Assembly (NCBI GenBank): GCA_003999685.1
Contig: CP021230.1
Location: 806,001 to 870,000 of the forward strand
Direction: 5' to 3'
From: Taiwanofungus camphoratus
Lineage: Eukaryota > Basidiomycota > Agaricomycetes > Polyporales > Taiwanofungaceae
DNA: 64,000 nt
The notes below the pieces were generated by a model that was not told where the DNA came from, did no database searches, and saw only the letters and a program-made list of their open reading frames with translations. Each line of letters opens with the position of its first letter. Position 1 is the first letter of the stretch. Both the position numbers and the translations under genes were made by a program. Below, in pieces: positions 61,848-64,000 of this stretch.

Positions 61848-64000
61848 ATGTCTGGCACATCCAAGAGTGAGTGCTTTCAGTATTCTTCTATTTGTGATAC
61901 CAATGGCCCTGTTACAGACACTCAATCCAAGGGAAAGGGCACCACTAGGCCTTCTCAGCCTTTGCAGGCACCCACCATCTCTCCCTCCTCATCTGATCAG
62001 CCCAGTGAGCACCAGGGGACAGGGCAGGATCCCTCTATGTGGAATTTGCCTCCACCACCCCCCAAAAGGGTGGCCTCAGAGATGGCCAGAGAAGGGACAG
62101 AAGGAGGGAGAGGCCAGGGAGGAAGGGAAGGGAGTAGGAGGGGCCCCTCACAGTCAGTCAATCCCAGTACTGCTTCCTCCAGACAGTCCCTCGGGACCTC
62201 ATCCCGACCTCCGGAATAGACTGTGCTTCCCCCTCCCCCCCCATCACCAGTCACCCGGCATCCATCCTGGGACACATCTGGACCGCTGGACTGGATGCAG
62301 CTTCCTCCCCCACCTCTCCCATTGACAGGCCACTCATTGATGGTGCAGGCAGGGCCCTCACCCTCAACATCAGCTGGCCAGTCAGCCCGGCTGCCATCTC
62401 AACCACCCGACTGGACAATGCTGCCACCACCGCCGGTGTCCTCTGCAGGTAGATCCTGGCCTCCTCCATTTGAACAGCCAGGGTGGACAACTCTACCACC
62501 ATCACCCCCATCCCAGTCAGGCCCATTGGCCTGGGCTGCATCACAAGTGCTGGAGTGGACCCAGCTGCCTCCCCCCCCTCCGGCATCAGCCAGACCACCA
62601 TGGGGTGTGGCGCCAGTGGGTCATGCACTGGCACCATCAGGAAGCAAAGGAGGAGCGGCACCATTCTCTGGTGTAGCAGGGCTGTTGGGAGCAGGTGGAC
62701 CAGCATCGGGGCATGCAACGGTGCTGCTGGGCTCAAGCACAATGCTGTCAGGTCGTGGTTCAGTGCCAACGGGTCCTAGTATGGCGCTGTCGGGTCATGG
62801 ACTGGTGTCATCGGGTCCTAGCACAGTGCTGCCGGGTCGTGGACCGGCACTGTTCAGTCATCCAGTGGTGCTGTCGGGGGCAGGCACAGTGCTGGTGGCC
62901 GCAAGCACATCTGCAGCAGGGAGTGGGACAATCCCAGTACCGAAGAAGAAGGGCAAGAAAACCCACCTTCTGTCCACTGTCCCCCTCCCCCCTTCATGTA
63001 TGACAATAATGTGGAGGTCATCCCTCTCACAGAAAATGTGAAGAAGTATCATGAGTCCCGCCCCATTCCTTCCAGGTGCTTGGTGTCCACAATCTATGGC
63101 ACCATCATTGACATCAAAAGGCCCACCAAGCCGCACCCCGACCTCACCCCCTTTGAGAAGAGGAGGCATGACCTCTTCGGCCCCAGATGTCCCACCATGA
63201 CCTCCACAGGCTACAGGGAGATGATGGCCATCAGGCATCAGGAGTTCTTTGCTGATGAGAGGTTTGTGGCAGTGGGATTGAGCCCCAGCCAGAGGAGATT
63301 GCCTCTCCCTCCTCCTTCATCCTCCTCTTCTGGTAGTGGCTCTTCTGAGGATGGATCTGGCAGTGAGGGACACAGCTCTGGAGGGGGGTTGCAGTATGAG
63401 ACAGATAGTGATGAGGATGATGATGATGATGATGATGAGGAGGAGGAGGAGGAGGAGGAGGAGGAGGAGGAGGAGGAGGAGGAGGAGGAGGAGGAGGAGG
63501 AGGAGGAGGAGGAGGAGGAGGAGGAGGAGGAGGAGGAGGAGGAGGAGGAGGAGGAGGAGGAGGAAGATGAGGAGGGGCAGGGCCAGGGGGATGTCATAGA
63601 GCTCAGCTCTGATGCTGGGCAGCATGCAGATCAGATGGAGGTGGATGAGGGCCAGGCTCAGGTAGGTAAGTTCTTTTTCCCCTTTTCCATGGTTCTAATA
63701 GTACATGGGCATGCACAGGCACAATTCTCAGCAGGGGGACAAGCTCAAGGGCCAGACCCCCATGATGATGGTGAGTTCTCAATCATGGTTCTCTCATCCA
63801 ACTCCTGCCTTTGTGTTCACTCATTGTTTATGTAGAATCTGTCTTTTCTGCAGACTTGCTGAGATGGGCTGATGAGCACACTGAGACCCAAGCTGCTGCT
63901 CAGTTGGTATATGCTTATTAGCATCTCAGGGTGGAGCAGGTCAAATCTGCTGATTCTTTGCAAAGGCTGACTGACATGAGGGACTTCAATGCCTTGGGGG
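61848..64000 (+). CDS. Hypothetical Pro-rich and poly-Glu protein, partial
   Basis: Starts MSGTSKSECFQYSS at 61848 and runs off the right edge, with one in-frame TAG at 62218-62220 and introns not fully resolved. Four or five copies of a DWTxLPPPP unit lie between about 62210 and 62580. A seven-residue repeat tract (LSGRGS, VPTGPSM) at about 62690-62900 follows, then a folded-looking segment DNNVEVIPLTENVKKYHESR and PFEKRRHDLFGPRCPTMTS (about 63003-63230), a Ser-rich stretch, and a D7-E42 acidic run. Family not recognised. The globular segment is the best handle for a search. Confidence 0.5.
63437..63562 (+). repeat. (GAG)42 microsatellite coding poly-Glu
   Basis: 42 uninterrupted GAG codons preceded by seven GAT codons. 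The purity suggests recent expansion. Open frames in other phases and on the other strand (poly-Arg, poly-Ser, poly-Leu) are artefacts. Confidence 0.95.

Noticed and set aside
63238-63625. Poly-Ser, poly-Leu and poly-Arg ORFs
   Set aside because: Off-frame readings of the GAG microsatellite.

Overview
This window reads as repeat-rich, probably silenced chromatin from a mushroom-forming basidiomycete (Agaricomycetes). The evidence is short GT-AG introns of about 50 bp, KDZ-type transposase with a TET/JBP dioxygenase gene beside it (a pairing known from basidiomycetes), Ty3/gypsy chromoviruses, and a fungal Tc1/mariner element. I cannot name the species. There are no ordinary housekeeping genes and I saw no rRNA or tRNA.

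Layout. 1-6250: gypsy element 1 (minus strand, nearly intact, running off the left edge), split by a 504-bp solo LTR that has a perfect 5-bp target duplication. 6251-8697: dispersed repeat A, interrupted by a 1608-bp Tc1/mariner element with 215-bp inverted repeats. 8698-14197: gypsy element 2 (plus strand), a 5'-truncated, decayed relative of element 1, with its 3' LTR. 14356-15300: repeat A in inverted orientation. 15301-16714: a copy of the long LTR repeat D. 16715-36459: pol of a different gypsy lineage (element 4), split by element 5 (19392-35492, plus strand), which is itself split in its RT domain by element 6 (23069-31098, minus strand). Both inner elements have perfect 5-bp target duplications, so this is a three-level nest. 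LTR divergence counted by eye (about 5 percent in element 5, about 1 percent in element 6) agrees with the nesting order. 36634-37726: another repeat D copy.

37727-64000 is a decaying KDZ transposon locus. It holds a TET/JBP-like 2OG-Fe(II) dioxygenase gene (38339-39632), a hypothetical gene (48497-49594), a KDZ transposase with a CxC2-type cysteine cluster (50045-55887, minus), and three further hypothetical genes (56106-58780 plus; 59219-61597 minus; 61848 to the right edge, plus). It is interrupted by gypsy element 7 (40803-48310, minus, TSD CCTCA), a solo LTR (39989-40542) and a 1.76-kb repeat D LTR (50391-52152) inside the transposase gene.

Three system-level points stand out. (1) Elements 5, 6 and 7, and independently element 1, have a primer-binding site that is the exact reverse complement of a stretch of their own LTR. 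In elements 5-7 that stretch lies at the predicted transcript start, 25-27 nt past a TATA box. This is the signature of Tf1/sushi self-priming, and the two halves co-vary between elements. (2) Two gypsy families carry a third ORF after pol; in three elements it encodes CCHC zinc knuckles, like a second Gag. (3) Most nonsense codons in the decayed genes are TGA, often where relatives have CGA (Arg), and the LTR pairs differ only by transitions, mostly at CpG in the young elements. That points to cytosine methylation and deamination across a region that also carries a TET/JBP gene.
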